A stretch of DNA of 64,000 nucleotides from CBDDLD01 sp965250025 (GTDB lineage Bacteria; Bacteroidota; Bacteroidia; Flavobacteriales; Flavobacteriaceae): contig OZ252283.1 of NCBI GenBank assembly GCA_965250025.1, forward strand, positions 2,914,001-2,978,000. The letters are read 5' to 3'. The translations under genes and the position numbers were made by a program. This document shows positions 33,417-42,303 of this stretch, one piece after another. Every line of letters begins with the position of its first letter. Position 1 is the stretch's first letter. Under the pieces are notes generated by a model. It did no database searches and had not been told where the DNA came from. It was given only the letters and a program-made list of their open reading frames with translations.

Positions 33417-33444
33417 AAAGCCCTTACTGGTATGTAAGGGCTTT
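33417..33444. terminator. Hairpin terminator
   Basis: 11-bp perfect stem AAAGCCCTTAC / GTAAGGGCTTT with loop TGGTAT, downstream of the small secreted peptide gene (stop 33468) on the minus strand and upstream of the kinase start at 33343. Confidence 0.75.
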
Positions 33445-33467
33445 ATCTTTGTTAAGATAAACAACGG

Positions 33468-33638
33468 CTATGCCTGATTTTCTAATGTTAGTTTTCTCTT
33501 GTTATGTACTAACAAGTCATTATTATTTGATTTCTTATAAGTAGACTCATTATTGTTAGTAACATTTTCGCTTGATTTTCCAGATACTGTTAACAACAAA
33601 ACAGCTAATAGTAAAAAAGTAATTTTAAGGGTTTTCAT
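33468..33638 (-). CDS. Small secreted peptide, 56 aa
   Basis: The open frame starts MKTLKITFLLLAVLLLTVSG, a complete signal peptide, and continues with a short polar, Asn- and Lys-rich mature part (SSENVTNNNESTYKKSNNN, DLLVHNKRKLTLENQA). A hairpin terminator follows the stop by 24 bases. A -7 element with repeats lies about 215 bases upstream, implying a long 5' leader. Short length means the call depends on the signal peptide and the flanking terminator. It resembles the small exported peptides often found near TPR sensor kinases, but no family is recognised. Confidence 0.55.
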   Translation of the reverse strand: MKTLKITFLLLAVLLLTVSGKSSENVTNNNESTYKKSNNNDLLVHNKRKLTLENQA

Positions 33639-33851
33639 AAGTATTAATTTAGGGTTAAAACAATAGTCAATTTTTAATCAGACAGCATAAATGCTGCTTT
33701 GAGGGAAGGGAATGGATTATTAACTATCTTAGGGTATACCTAAAATTTATACTAAACGAGGGACGTTTATAGAGACACCTATTAAGTGTCTTAATTGTTT
33801 AATGGATTAAAATTTTCCTTGATAAGCGATTTGAGGTCTTAAGAAGGACTC

Positions 33852-33921
33852 CAAATATAGAGTAACCTTATTTTTAAATTAGAATATTATCGATGAAATG
33901 CTCATTATTATCGATGAAATG
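33852..33921 (-). promoter_or_regulatory. Candidate promoter with 21-bp-period direct repeat upstream of small peptide gene
   Basis: The minus strand holds TATATTTG (plus-strand CAAATATA, 33852-33859), a perfect -7 element. Upstream the 17-base sequence ATTATCGATGAAATGCT occurs twice (from 33886 and from 33907), 21 bp apart. The distance from CAAA to the TCGATG core is 38 bp, close to the 37 bp seen at the LytTR-type promoters at 9219 and 12055. The core TCGATGAAATG resembles, but is not identical to, those sites, so a different LytTR-type regulator may be involved. Confidence 0.45.
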
Positions 33922-34036
33922 CTTATAATTATTAACAGAATCTTGTTAATAACGTTTATTGTGCAGAAAATATCTTAAGACTATTAGCAAAAAAATATAG
34001 TTTTATATCAGTTATGTATAAAAATTTCATTTGATA

Positions 34037-34588
34037 TTATTCACTATCGTAATTCATTTCTTTTTCTAATTTTCCTATTTGGGAGTATGTTTTCCATGTA
34101 CCAATCCTTTTGCCTCCTTTTATAAACCCAACTTCTCTTAGGTATGTCTTGCCTATACTTTTACCAAATCTATAATTCTTTATTTTTATAGTAATCCATA
34201 CACTTTCGTTTTTACGGAAGTAATCTTTAGAGGTGGGTAAATCGGAATCAATAAATGTGGTAATCATTTCACTGGAAATAGAACCATCCAGATTGTATAA
34301 TGATTTGCTTAATACATTCCCCCAATTATCGTATTCAGACTTCATTTTGAGTGTGCCGTTTCTGTAATATTCCATCCAAATTCCGGTTTTTTTGGAATAG
34401 GTGTATTCTGGCATTTCATAGTATACCAATAACCCTTTGTTTTTTAAAGATCCATCAGTGTAACTGTTTTCATTGTATGAAGAGTCTACAGGTTTTAAAT
34501 TTTGAACAAGCTCAATAAATCTATCACTATGCTGACTGAACAGAACATGGCATTGAAATGAAATAAAGATCCAGATAACGTATCTCAT
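34037..34588 (-). CDS. Secreted YwqK/MORN-2-like repeat protein, 183 aa
   Basis: Signal peptide MRYVIWIFISFQCHVLFSQ. The body has repeats of the W-x-x-Y-x-x-x-G-x-L/K type (TGIWMEYYRNGTLKMKSEYDNWGNVLSKSLYNLDGS; RIGTWKTYSQIGKLEKEMNYDSE), as in the MORN-2 repeats of YwqK-like proteins. Such proteins are common in Bacteroidota, exported, and of unknown function; the antitoxin label sometimes given to YwqK relatives is not supported here, since there is no partner gene. Confidence 0.75.
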   Translation of the reverse strand: MRYVIWIFISFQCHVLFSQHSDRFIELVQNLKPVDSSYNENSYTDGSLKNKGLLVYYEMPEYTYSKKTGIWMEYYRNGTLKMKSEYDNWGNVLSKSLYNLDGSISSEMITTFIDSDLPTSKDYFRKNESVWITIKIKNYRFGKSIGKTYLREVGFIKGGKRIGTWKTYSQIGKLEKEMNYDSE

Positions 34589-35151
34589 GGTAGTGTTTTT
34601 TTGAGTAACGAATAGTTTTAATAAATGTTTTACAAAAGCCTAATTTCTCAGATGATCTTTCCCGTTATAAACAAAAAAGCATCCCAATTCGCTCGTTAGA
34701 CACTACTTTGCCGTAGCTCAGTAGTTCGGAGGAAAAGGAAAGCCTTTCATTGGAACACCCAATATGAAATTATTGGATACTTCCTACATTTATCTCAAAT
34801 AGTATTGAGATAAAACAACACAACTGTCGTTATTGTTTATATGTGTAACTAAATTACAATGCATAAACAATTGCGGTTTCATTAGTAACCGCTTTATATC
34901 TTGAATTACCCAAACAGGATAATATTTATGCTTTAGAACTGGTCGCAAATGTATGAACCTCAACACATATTTACAAGCATTACATTCATTTTGTTTGCTA
35001 CTTGAGCTCAGTTTAAAATCATAAGCACCGCTTTTATAGTCAATTTCATATCACAGTTTATATAACTTTAAATACAGCTAAAAAACTGCAGCCGATTATA
35101 TACACCAACCGACTGCAGAAATCAAATTAAAAATCAATCAACTATTTACTT
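34589..35151. other. Long intergenic stretch without a recognised gene
   Basis: In 563 bases only a terminator (35086-35118) is clear. A short piece near 34710-34733 (GTAGCTCAGTAGTTCGGA) resembles a tRNA D-arm, but no anticodon arm or T-arm follows, so no tRNA is called. No open frame with a credible start was found. Confidence 0.5.
35086..35118 (-). terminator. Terminator of the ClpP-like lipoprotein unit
   Basis: On the minus strand CTGCAGTCGGTT pairs with AATCGGCTGCAG (12 bp, two G-T wobbles; loop GGTGTATAT), followed directly by a run of six T. It lies about 33 bases beyond the stop at 35152. Confidence 0.85.
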
Positions 35152-35766
35152 TCAATTTTTTAAAATGGTATATTTTGAAATCTCATCATCAGTCATCCAA
35201 TGTATCGATTCGGCTGGAGCAGAGTTAATCGTAAAATAATAAAAATCTTCAGCTTGATCTGATGTAAACCCCACGGAAACATAATAGTCTATATACGGTT
35301 GGTGGTATTTATGCCCCTTGGGAAAATCAGTAGCAGTCTGGTCATCTCCAGCCCAGGAATGTACACCAATTTTTGTATTATGTCCTTTTGTTCTTCTACG
35401 TCCTGATAAAAATAAGTCTGTCCCTCCAGAGGCAATTAAACCGTTATCTTTTAAATGTATATTAAACCCTTTATCGTAAATATATTTTGATAACTTAAGA
35501 TTTACATCATCATTTATTGAGCCTTCACAAGTTATAATTTCTATAGCTTTAATATGTGGATTAGCTTCAGCTAAAGCTTTAAACTTATCATAAGCTGAGG
35601 AATTGATCACACCATCTAATTCAATAGTTTCTTTAGTCTCAGACACTGAAAATATTTCAGCATTCTCTAGCTGTTCTATTTCTTCAGATTGAAATGTCCC
35701 ACAACCTAAAAGGATTATAGATAGCGCTATAAATCTGGCAACACAAATGGTTCTATTAATTCTCAT
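35152..35766 (-). CDS. ClpP/crotonase-fold-like lipoprotein, copy 2, 204 aa
   Basis: Lipoprotein signal ending LLGC with C22. A ClpP-like arrangement follows: strand TIELDGVINSSAYDKF, helix, strand HIKAIEIITCEGSINDDVNLKLSKYIYDKG, then LIASGGTDLFLSGRRRTKGHNTKIGVHSW. S113 in SGGTDLFLSG and H136 in GVHSW occupy the places of the Ser and His of periplasmic ClpP-like (COG3904-type) proteins. The C-terminus carries YYVSVGFTSDQAEDFYYF and SIHWMTDDEISKY. It is 12 bases from a paralogue of equal length. A peptidase role is possible but unproven; catalytic geometry was judged by alignment only. Confidence 0.65.
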   Translation of the reverse strand: MRINRTICVARFIALSIILLGCGTFQSEEIEQLENAEIFSVSETKETIELDGVINSSAYDKFKALAEANPHIKAIEIITCEGSINDDVNLKLSKYIYDKGFNIHLKDNGLIASGGTDLFLSGRRRTKGHNTKIGVHSWAGDDQTATDFPKGHKYHQPYIDYYVSVGFTSDQAEDFYYFTINSAPAESIHWMTDDEISKYTILKN

Positions 35767-35778
35767 TGTTCTTAAATT

Positions 35779-36393
35779 TTATGGTGTTAACATATTGTAT
35801 TGCATAATCTCTTCATCGGTCATCCAATGAATGGCATTTGCCGGGGCAGCATTAATGGTGAAATAATAAAAGTCTTCTGACCATTGCTGCGTGAAACCAA
35901 CAGAAACATAATAACTGATATAAGGTTGATGATTGGCATGACCTACAGGAAAGGCTGTTGCTTCATTTATCCCGTCTGACCAGGAATGCACTCCTATCTG
36001 GGTATTTTGCCCTTTGGTTCTTGTAGTTCCTGCCAAAAAGAAATCTGTTCCCCCTGAGGCAATAGAGCCATTATCTTTAATATGAATATTTGTTCCTCTG
36101 TCATGAACCAATTTAGATAATTGCAAATTTACAGTATCATCAGAAGAGCCATCACAATTCACAATATTTATGGTATTGATGTTTGGATTAGCGGTAATTA
36201 ACGCATTAAAATTGATTAAAGAGCTACTATTAATTACCCCATTCATTTCTACCGTAGTACTACTTACCACTTTAAAAATTCCGAATTGTGTTTGATTTGA
36301 TGAGGTAGTTATATCATCATCATTGTTGCACGATACAAGAACATAGCTTACAGTAAGCAGGATTATAATTTTTGATAAAATTCTCGTTTTCAT
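35779..36393 (-). CDS. ClpP/crotonase-fold-like lipoprotein, copy 1, 204 aa
   Basis: Lipoprotein (ILLTVSYVLVSC, C22), same length and layout as the next gene: TVEMNGVINSSSLINF, TINIVNCDGSSDDTVNLQLSKLVHDRG, IASGGTDFFLAGTTRTKGQNTQIGVHSW. S113 and H136 fall at exactly the same residue numbers as in the paralogue, and HWMTDEEI is shared near the end. The lipidated N-terminal 40 residues differ strongly while the catalytic-like core is conserved, as expected after a tandem duplication. It is 2 bases from the preceding secreted-protein gene, so the three are cotranscribed. Confidence 0.65.
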   Translation of the reverse strand: MKTRILSKIIILLTVSYVLVSCNNDDDITTSSNQTQFGIFKVVSSTTVEMNGVINSSSLINFNALITANPNINTINIVNCDGSSDDTVNLQLSKLVHDRGTNIHIKDNGSIASGGTDFFLAGTTRTKGQNTQIGVHSWSDGINEATAFPVGHANHQPYISYYVSVGFTQQWSEDFYYFTINAAPANAIHWMTDEEIMQYNMLTP

Positions 36394-36395
36394 AT

Positions 36396-36863
36396 TTACT
36401 TTTTAGAGGTTTTTAACCGTTTAAAAATATATCGGGTAATAAAAATGCCATTATCTCCTATTCCTTCACCGGAATTACTCTCCACTCCCGATGTTACAAA
36501 CGCTAAGTCCCATCCTTTACTCAGCATAGCATTCACCTTAGAAGAGATTACAGCATCATTAGCCGCTATATTCTGGAATCGGATGCCGCCTAAATTATAA
36601 AAGTTCAACAGTTTGGTTTCTTCAAAATCTTTTACACGAATCTTTTTTCTTTTTGATTTATTTCGCTTGTCATTTTTTTCTGAACGCTCAGAGGTAAAAT
36701 CCTCATAATTTCTTTCGGTATCACTTGAGATCAACCTAGAACGCCCCAAGCCATTTGGCACAATAGACTCTACACTAGTAATAATCTTTATCTCATATTC
36801 CTGGGCTTGCACACTTAATACAGTGCTTAAAAAGATTACAGCTGTTAAAATTGATGTTCTCAT
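36396..36863 (-). CDS. Secreted protein of unknown function, 155 aa
   Basis: Signal peptide MRTSILTAVIFLSTVLSVQA, cleavage before QEYEIKI. A highly charged linker (ERSEKNDKRNKSKRKKIRVKDFEET) separates a first strand region from a C-terminal part with LLNFYNLGGIRFQN, VNAMLSKGWDLAFVTSG and IFITRYIFKRL. The pattern LNxLG ... L-x-x-G-W-D/E-L followed by a closing strand resembles DUF4177-type small domains, only tentatively. First gene of the unit with the two ClpP-like lipoproteins. Confidence 0.6.
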   Translation of the reverse strand: MRTSILTAVIFLSTVLSVQAQEYEIKIITSVESIVPNGLGRSRLISSDTERNYEDFTSERSEKNDKRNKSKRKKIRVKDFEETKLLNFYNLGGIRFQNIAANDAVISSKVNAMLSKGWDLAFVTSGVESNSGEGIGDNGIFITRYIFKRLKTSKK

Positions 36864-37183
36864 TTCTTTAATTTTTAGATATTTATATATTGTTTTGATT
36901 TATTAATTCTCACATTAAAAAACGCATACACAAGTTCTTTTGAACTGAAGTATGCGTTTACACACAAAGGTTTCAAACTAAACTCCCAATGTCTTCTTCA
37001 GTGTTGGAGTTTAGAAATACTGTTTACTATTAAAGTCAAAAAAATTAAGCTTGGGTTGCATCAAATGACAATTAATTTGTGCTTTTTAGAATTTAATTTC
37101 CAACACCCAACTTAAAGCGCTCAAAAACAGATATTTAAAATTTTCATATTGTTATTTCTTATACTTTACAAGCTGAACCCTCC
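36864..37183. other. Intergenic stretch with terminator and promoter region
   Basis: These 320 bases between two minus-strand genes hold the hairpin at 36920-36959 and AT-rich sequence that must contain the promoter of the 36863 gene. No further gene was found. Confidence 0.5.
36920..36959 (-). terminator. Hairpin terminator
   Basis: Stem AAACGCATAC / GTATGCGTTT encloses an inner AGTTC/GAACT pairing with a TTTT loop. It lies downstream of the lipoprotein gene at 37184 (minus strand). Confidence 0.65.
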
Positions 37184-38050
37184 TTATTGCCTATAAGTGC
37201 CGTCCGGTAATACCGTAGGCATTTTGTATGCAGGGTTTGTTAATAGTGTAAAAATTGCTGTATCTGTATTTTCTACGAGGGTTCTGGTATTTAGCCTCCA
37301 CTCTTGTTGTATTTCATTCAATCGATTCTCTTGAGCACCAAGCATTGATGTTAACGCCCAATACAAATACTCTATCGTTTGACATGAAGCATAATCGCAA
37401 GTCGTATCATCGTATGTATACCATGCATTTTCAGGATATGGGTTAGGAATTGTCATAAACTGACCGCCTCTGGCAATATCCATGGCGTTAGCCAGTTCCG
37501 AACCTGCATTTTGACCAAATGCATTAGGGTAAGCATAAGAATGTCCGGCATTATTAATAATATGTAAAACTTCTTCTAAAGAAGCATCAAACGGTCCCGT
37601 TTTTCCATTGGCAACATAAGACGGATTCGTTTCATCATTTCCTAAATCCTGACCTAATCGCCCTGATGGAGGATCAATATTCAGATCGTTCTCTGAAGAC
37701 CACATCACCAAATACGCTCTGTTTTCAATCATCTTGTCTATAACTGCCTGATCGTCCACAACGCCATCTTCATCATTATCCATATACTGAGCCATCACAT
37801 TAGCAGCATGTAATAGTTTTGAGTCTTCAACTGCGGCTACTGCATAGATGTCGATACCAAAGACCACTACTTTTCTATTAAACGATGGGAAGCCTTCATC
37901 TGAATTAGCCACTATGGTAAAATTGGGGTCATTACCTGGATTAATTGTATTATTTATCGCTGGTGTATTGTCGTCATCATTAGAACACGATAAACAACTA
38001 AATACTGTAATTGATACTATTAATGTTACTATGGAACGTATTTTTTTCAT
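37184..38050 (-). CDS. Lipoprotein of unknown function with E-E-x-x-H motif, 288 aa
   Basis: Lipoprotein signal ending VFSCLSC; a spacer rich in Asn and Asp follows. The body contains a calcium-loop-like DNDEDGVVDD, then LEEVLHIINNAGHSYAYPNAFGQNAGSELANAMDIARGG, where E-E-V-L-H and a later H could bind metal, and DYASCQTIEYLYWALTSMLGAQ. The combination resembles an uncharacterised family of secreted proteins that carry metallopeptidase-like histidines, but no named family was recognised. It lies 16 bases after an intradiol dioxygenase gene, so the two are probably cotranscribed. Confidence 0.65.
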   Translation of the reverse strand: MKKIRSIVTLIVSITVFSCLSCSNDDDNTPAINNTINPGNDPNFTIVANSDEGFPSFNRKVVVFGIDIYAVAAVEDSKLLHAANVMAQYMDNDEDGVVDDQAVIDKMIENRAYLVMWSSENDLNIDPPSGRLGQDLGNDETNPSYVANGKTGPFDASLEEVLHIINNAGHSYAYPNAFGQNAGSELANAMDIARGGQFMTIPNPYPENAWYTYDDTTCDYASCQTIEYLYWALTSMLGAQENRLNEIQQEWRLNTRTLVENTDTAIFTLLTNPAYKMPTVLPDGTYRQ

Positions 38051-38066
38051 AATTCTTCAATTTGAT

Positions 38067-38750
38067 TTATAATGAAATTTTAATTGTTTTTGTTAATGTA
38101 TATCCATTGGTTGTATCTCCAACTAAACTATCTGCAAGATTCGCTACCCCTACAATCCCATCATTAGAATTATTAGTATCGGCATCTCCGTTGTAACCAT
38201 TAGTAGCATAGACCGTATTAGAAATGCTTTCATCCCATGATACCTGTGTAATCAATAATGACGTTCCCGTATTGCTCTTCACTTCTACATGAATATGTGG
38301 TGTACGGCCTGGGTACCACCCCGGGAAAATGCTAATAAAAGAAGCATTACCATTGGCATCAGTCATTTGTCTACCACGCAGAAAATTTTCACTCGTAAAA
38401 TCCCCATCCAACTGTCCGCTATATTGCGAATAATTACCCTGAGCATCACAGTGCCATATATCTACCACAGCATTGGCGAGTCCACTACAAGCGCTATTTA
38501 CATTTTGAATTCTAAAATTGATCAATAATGGTATTCCTGTCTTATTTCCAATAATGTTTTCGCGTACTAGTTGTGCTGGTGTTTTAATAGGAAAAGGTCC
38601 TGCGGTTTCCGCAGGCGATGTAGCACATGCATTAGGATCATTATCTACTACAGGACTATCATCTTCATTACAAGAAGATAATATTGTCGGTACAGCTACT
38701 ATTGTTCCCATTCCCAACAATCCATTTTTTAAAAACTGCTTTCTATTCAT
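38067..38750 (-). CDS. Intradiol ring-cleavage dioxygenase-like lipoprotein, 227 aa
   Basis: N-terminus MNRKQFLKNGLLGMGTIVAVPTILSSC combines a twin-residue leader, as in secreted redox enzymes, with a lipobox (C27). The catalytic part has AETAGPFPI, ANAVVDIWHCDAQGNYSQYSG and the iron-site motif FPGWYPGRTPHIHVEVK. Y146, H152, H154 and a Tyr near 107/110 match the 2-Tyr/2-His Fe(III) ligands of protocatechuate 3,4-dioxygenase-type enzymes. Exported intradiol dioxygenase-like proteins of this size are common; the substrate is unknown and no aromatic catabolic genes are nearby. Confidence 0.85.
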   Translation of the reverse strand: MNRKQFLKNGLLGMGTIVAVPTILSSCNEDDSPVVDNDPNACATSPAETAGPFPIKTPAQLVRENIIGNKTGIPLLINFRIQNVNSACSGLANAVVDIWHCDAQGNYSQYSGQLDGDFTSENFLRGRQMTDANGNASFISIFPGWYPGRTPHIHVEVKSNTGTSLLITQVSWDESISNTVYATNGYNGDADTNNSNDGIVGVANLADSLVGDTTNGYTLTKTIKISL

Positions 38751-39054
38751 ACTATTCTTAATTTATGGTATAACTACAAGACGTAAAACCCATAGCAAAT
38801 GTTATTCTATATCCGTTAAGATAAGTCCGGATAGCGTTCATTCGGACTATTTATGTTTTTAAATATCTGATTATCAGGTTTTAAAATCAACAAGCAGATG
38901 TTATGAATTTTCTCTTAAGCTACCCCTAAAGCATCTTTTTCAGTAGTATGGAGACTTTGAATTTGGCAAAAAGCAAGTCAAAATGAGCAATTGATCTCAT
39001 CTAAAGACGCTTTCGTAGATCTATCTATTACGATATTATAAATGGTCAATACCA
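38751..39054. other. Intergenic stretch, nothing recognised
   Basis: These 304 bases between two minus-strand units hold the dioxygenase promoter region, but no open frame, RNA gene or strong hairpin was found. Confidence 0.5.
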
Positions 39055-40152
39055 CTAGTCGTCTTTATCTTCGTTTTTAATGGAAAGTTCATACTGTTTT
39101 GGAGTAATACCTTCTATACTTTTGAAGGCCGCATAAAATGTAGATTTCGAGGAAAACCCTGCCTCTTCGGCTAAGCCCAAAATAGATAATTGCTTAGCTT
39201 TTGGAGACTTTAATAAATTTTTAAATTCCTCTACCCGGAAACGATTGATAAACTGATAAAAATTAGTTTGCGAGCACTGATTGATTAACTTAGACAATTC
39301 TTTCTCTTTGACTTCTAAACTTATTGACAGTGCCCTAAGATTTAAATTAGGATTTTGAAATAAACGTTCTGATCTAATTCTGGATGTTATTGTTTCAAAC
39401 TGTGCTTTTAAATCCTCAGTTACAGCTTTCGTTTTTTTATTTTCAGTTACAGCATCAGACAATTCTTCCGGAGTTGTTTCATTACCGGACTCTTGAAATA
39501 ATTGTGCTTGAAAAAATCCATTATAGCCTATCCAATAGACCAGAAATAATGTCATAAGCGTTTCAAAAGGCGCAAACAAAACACCTATTTCTTCATTAAA
39601 AAATTCTATAGTGCCTCCTGAAATGAAGAAAAAATGTAAAATAAATACAGCTATAATTATACTCTTGATCCACGATAATGTTTTATGCTCTAATTCAGAA
39701 TAAAAATTTGCCACTCTATTTTTATGCTTTATCAAAACCCTAAAAGCAATGATCATTAGCGTTAAATTTATAAGTATAAATAACAGCAATGATATAATAA
39801 TACCTTCCTCTTCAAAATGAAGCAGATTAACCAATACTCCCGGTATAAACAGTAATAGATACCAAGAATTAAATGATTTATTGATCGTGATAATTATGTA
39901 AAGAAATAATGAGGGAATAAGAAACAATCCTGTATCCAAATGTAAAACTTCTGGTGCTTCTATCAATTCGCTATCCAGATAGTCCAAATAAATACCGGTT
40001 AAAATAACCCATGCCAGACACCACAAAAATATAACTAAAAAGATGTTAGCGCCTTTATTTTTTGATTTTACAGTCAAAAATAAAAGCCCGATCATAATTG
40101 CAGAAAAACCTGATAAAAGCTCTAAGAATACTAAAAAATCTAATAAAAACAT
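39055..40152 (-). CDS. Membrane-bound AraC-family regulator, 365 aa
   Basis: The start at 40152 (MFLLDFLVFLELLSGFSAIMIGLLF) is preferred to the frame's first ATG at 40203, because the extra 17 residues are polar and unlike the family. About seven membrane segments occupy residues 1-225. A cytoplasmic linker (ELSDAVTENKKTKAVTEDLKAQFE) leads to a C-terminal AraC HTH (RLFQNPNLNLRALSISLEVKEKELSKLIN, FKNLLKSPKAKQLSILGLAEEAGFSSKSTFYAAFKSIEGITPKQY). This 7TM-AraC type is frequent in Flavobacteriia. It is divergent from another AraC-type regulator gene, and the two HTH domains are clearly related (both end in EGITPKQ). Confidence 0.85.
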   Translation of the reverse strand: MFLLDFLVFLELLSGFSAIMIGLLFLTVKSKNKGANIFLVIFLWCLAWVILTGIYLDYLDSELIEAPEVLHLDTGLFLIPSLFLYIIITINKSFNSWYLLLFIPGVLVNLLHFEEEGIIISLLLFILINLTLMIIAFRVLIKHKNRVANFYSELEHKTLSWIKSIIIAVFILHFFFISGGTIEFFNEEIGVLFAPFETLMTLFLVYWIGYNGFFQAQLFQESGNETTPEELSDAVTENKKTKAVTEDLKAQFETITSRIRSERLFQNPNLNLRALSISLEVKEKELSKLINQCSQTNFYQFINRFRVEEFKNLLKSPKAKQLSILGLAEEAGFSSKSTFYAAFKSIEGITPKQYELSIKNEDKDD

Positions 40153-40322
40153 TAAGCCCTTTTGATAAACTACATTTTTATAAAACACTAATCCTTTATA
40201 CAAATCAGCACCCTATTTATCTCATACGCCAAACTAAACATTTTAATTGACTATAAAAATTTGTAATGAGGAAATCCACTATACAATCAATTGCTATCTT
40301 TATAGTCTAACTAAACTTTTTA

Positions 40323-42116
40323 GTGAATACGCATCATAATTACATACTTGATATTGATAAATCTATTGTTGTATTACCATTCAAAAATTTGAGTGGTGAC
40401 ATCACTTATGACTACTTTTCAGATGGCATAACCGACGAAATCATTAATGCTTTGTCTAAGGTAGAAGGCTTAAAAGTTACTGCACGCACTTCATCGTTTG
40501 CTTTCAAGGATAAAGCTACAGACATTAGGATTATAGGCAATGAATTAGGGGTTACCAATGCTGTTGAAGGCAGCATACGTATCGCAAATAATAGAATAAG
40601 AATATCTACACAATTAACACGAACAGATAATGGGTTTTTGTTATGGTCTGAAAAATTTGATAGAGAATTAGGTGATGTCTTTGCTTTACAGGATGAAATC
40701 AGTCTGTTGATCGCTGATAAAATTCGTGAAAACTTTGGACATATAGATATTGACGAATCCTTAGCAACGATCCACACGCAGAATTTACAAGCCTATCAAT
40801 GGTTTTTAAAAGGCAGATACTATCAGCTCACCTGGAACCTACCAAACATTGAAAAAGCGATTGACTATTATGAGAAAAGCTTAAACATTGATACGTCTTA
40901 TGCAGATCCGCTTGTTGCAATAGGCTGGTGCTATGCCATTTTAGCAAGCTGGGGCCATGTCGACAGATTACAGGGACTAGAAAAAGCTAACCATTACCTC
41001 AACAGAGGATATCAACTGAATACAGATTCTTATATGGGTCATTTTGCAAAAGCAACAATCAGCTTTTGGGGCAATTGGAATTTTGAAGTTGGATATCAAG
41101 AGCTTAAACAATGCTTGGATGTCAACCCATATTTCTCTGAAGCTAATGAGGCAATGGCTGAGTTATATACCGCCAATGGTTTGTTTGAAAAAGCACTGGA
41201 GGAAATCGATCACAGTTTAAAAATCAATCCACTCTCTCCAAACCACTACTATACCAGAGGTAACATATACTATCTGCAAGGTGATTATAATAATGCCATA
41301 AGTTGTTTTGAAAGTTCTTTAAAACTGGACAATAGTTTTGACTTAAGCAGGCATTTAAAACTAGCATGCTTATTATTCCAAAAAAATGAAAATGCGACCC
41401 TTGCCTATGCTAAAACTTTTCTTAATGAAACTACGGCAACTATTGTTGAAGCACTATTCCATGCCATCAACTACAAAACGTCTATCTCTTATGACGAACG
41501 TCTTTTAATGAAAGATTTAAACTTAATGGTACACTGGGATTTTTATTATCTAATTCATTGTAAAAAAACGAATGTAGCATTAGATCGCCTCAAATCTATG
41601 GTAGAACAACGCATAGGTCAGATCATAAATTTTCAGTTTGACCCATTTCTTGAACCGATAAGAGATACTACGGAATATCGTGAATTGGTCATCCAAACTT
41701 TTAAAGACATTAATCTTTCAGGCTTTTCAAAGTCAAAGCTAAAAAATAGTAAAACGCCTGCATTCTCTCAAGAAGAGTTAAGAACACTAAAAACCGAATT
41801 AGACAATCTGTTAATTGAGAAACAGCCCTTTCTTAGTCCGGAGGTTTCCTTACGTTCTATAGCAAAGGAATTGGCAATTCATCCAAACAAGTTATCAAGA
41901 TTCATTAATGACAGTTTGGAAACTAACTTCAATGAGTTCATTAACAGAAAACGTTTAAATCATTTTAAAGCGATTGCTTTAAAACCCGAAAACAAACACC
42001 TTACGCTATTAGGTCTTGCTTATGATAGTGGGTTTAATTCTAAGACCGTATTTAATACTTTCTTCAAAAAAGCAGAAGGCATTACTCCTAAACAATGGCT
42101 AAAAAGTAACACTTAG
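40323..42116 (+). CDS. TolB-like/TPR regulator with C-terminal AraC HTH, 597 aa
   Basis: A GTG start at 40323 is the only codon that includes the full N-terminal domain. Residues about 12-140 form the TolB-like domain often fused to CadC and adenylate cyclase (SIVVLPFKNLSGDITYDYFSDGITDEIINALSKVEGLKV, RIIGNELGVTNAVEGSIR, FDRELGDVFALQDEIS). TPRs cover about 150-360, and an AraC HTH closes the protein (LRSIAKELAIHPNKLSRFINDS, LTLLGLAYDSGFNSKTVFNTFFKKAEGITPKQW). No signal peptide or membrane segment, so all domains are cytoplasmic. It probably controls the redox genes downstream. Confidence 0.85.
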   Translation: MNTHHNYILDIDKSIVVLPFKNLSGDITYDYFSDGITDEIINALSKVEGLKVTARTSSFAFKDKATDIRIIGNELGVTNAVEGSIRIANNRIRISTQLTRTDNGFLLWSEKFDRELGDVFALQDEISLLIADKIRENFGHIDIDESLATIHTQNLQAYQWFLKGRYYQLTWNLPNIEKAIDYYEKSLNIDTSYADPLVAIGWCYAILASWGHVDRLQGLEKANHYLNRGYQLNTDSYMGHFAKATISFWGNWNFEVGYQELKQCLDVNPYFSEANEAMAELYTANGLFEKALEEIDHSLKINPLSPNHYYTRGNIYYLQGDYNNAISCFESSLKLDNSFDLSRHLKLACLLFQKNENATLAYAKTFLNETTATIVEALFHAINYKTSISYDERLLMKDLNLMVHWDFYYLIHCKKTNVALDRLKSMVEQRIGQIINFQFDPFLEPIRDTTEYRELVIQTFKDINLSGFSKSKLKNSKTPAFSQEELRTLKTELDNLLIEKQPFLSPEVSLRSIAKELAIHPNKLSRFINDSLETNFNEFINRKRLNHFKAIALKPENKHLTLLGLAYDSGFNSKTVFNTFFKKAEGITPKQWLKSNT

Positions 42117-42303
42117 ATAAACTTCCACAAAATACGGTTACAGCCTTTACGTCAGCCATCCGACCTGTAGATTAAAAATGTTCTGGTTCTCATATCAAAG
42201 GTTCTAAATATCATTTCGGAACGATTCGCCCTTGGTTTCACCTCAATTTTGCAGTATCAAAAATGATTAACCCGCTCCTAAAAAGCGCAAAAAACAAACA
42301 CTT

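Noticed and set aside
34037..34588. Toxin-antitoxin component (YwqK-like)
   Set aside because: Only MORN-2-type repeats and a signal peptide are visible and no partner gene is adjacent.
34710..34733. tRNA D-arm-like sequence GTAGCTCAGTAGTTCGGA
   Set aside because: No acceptor pairing, anticodon arm or T-arm follows, so it is not a tRNA; at most a chance match or old fragment.
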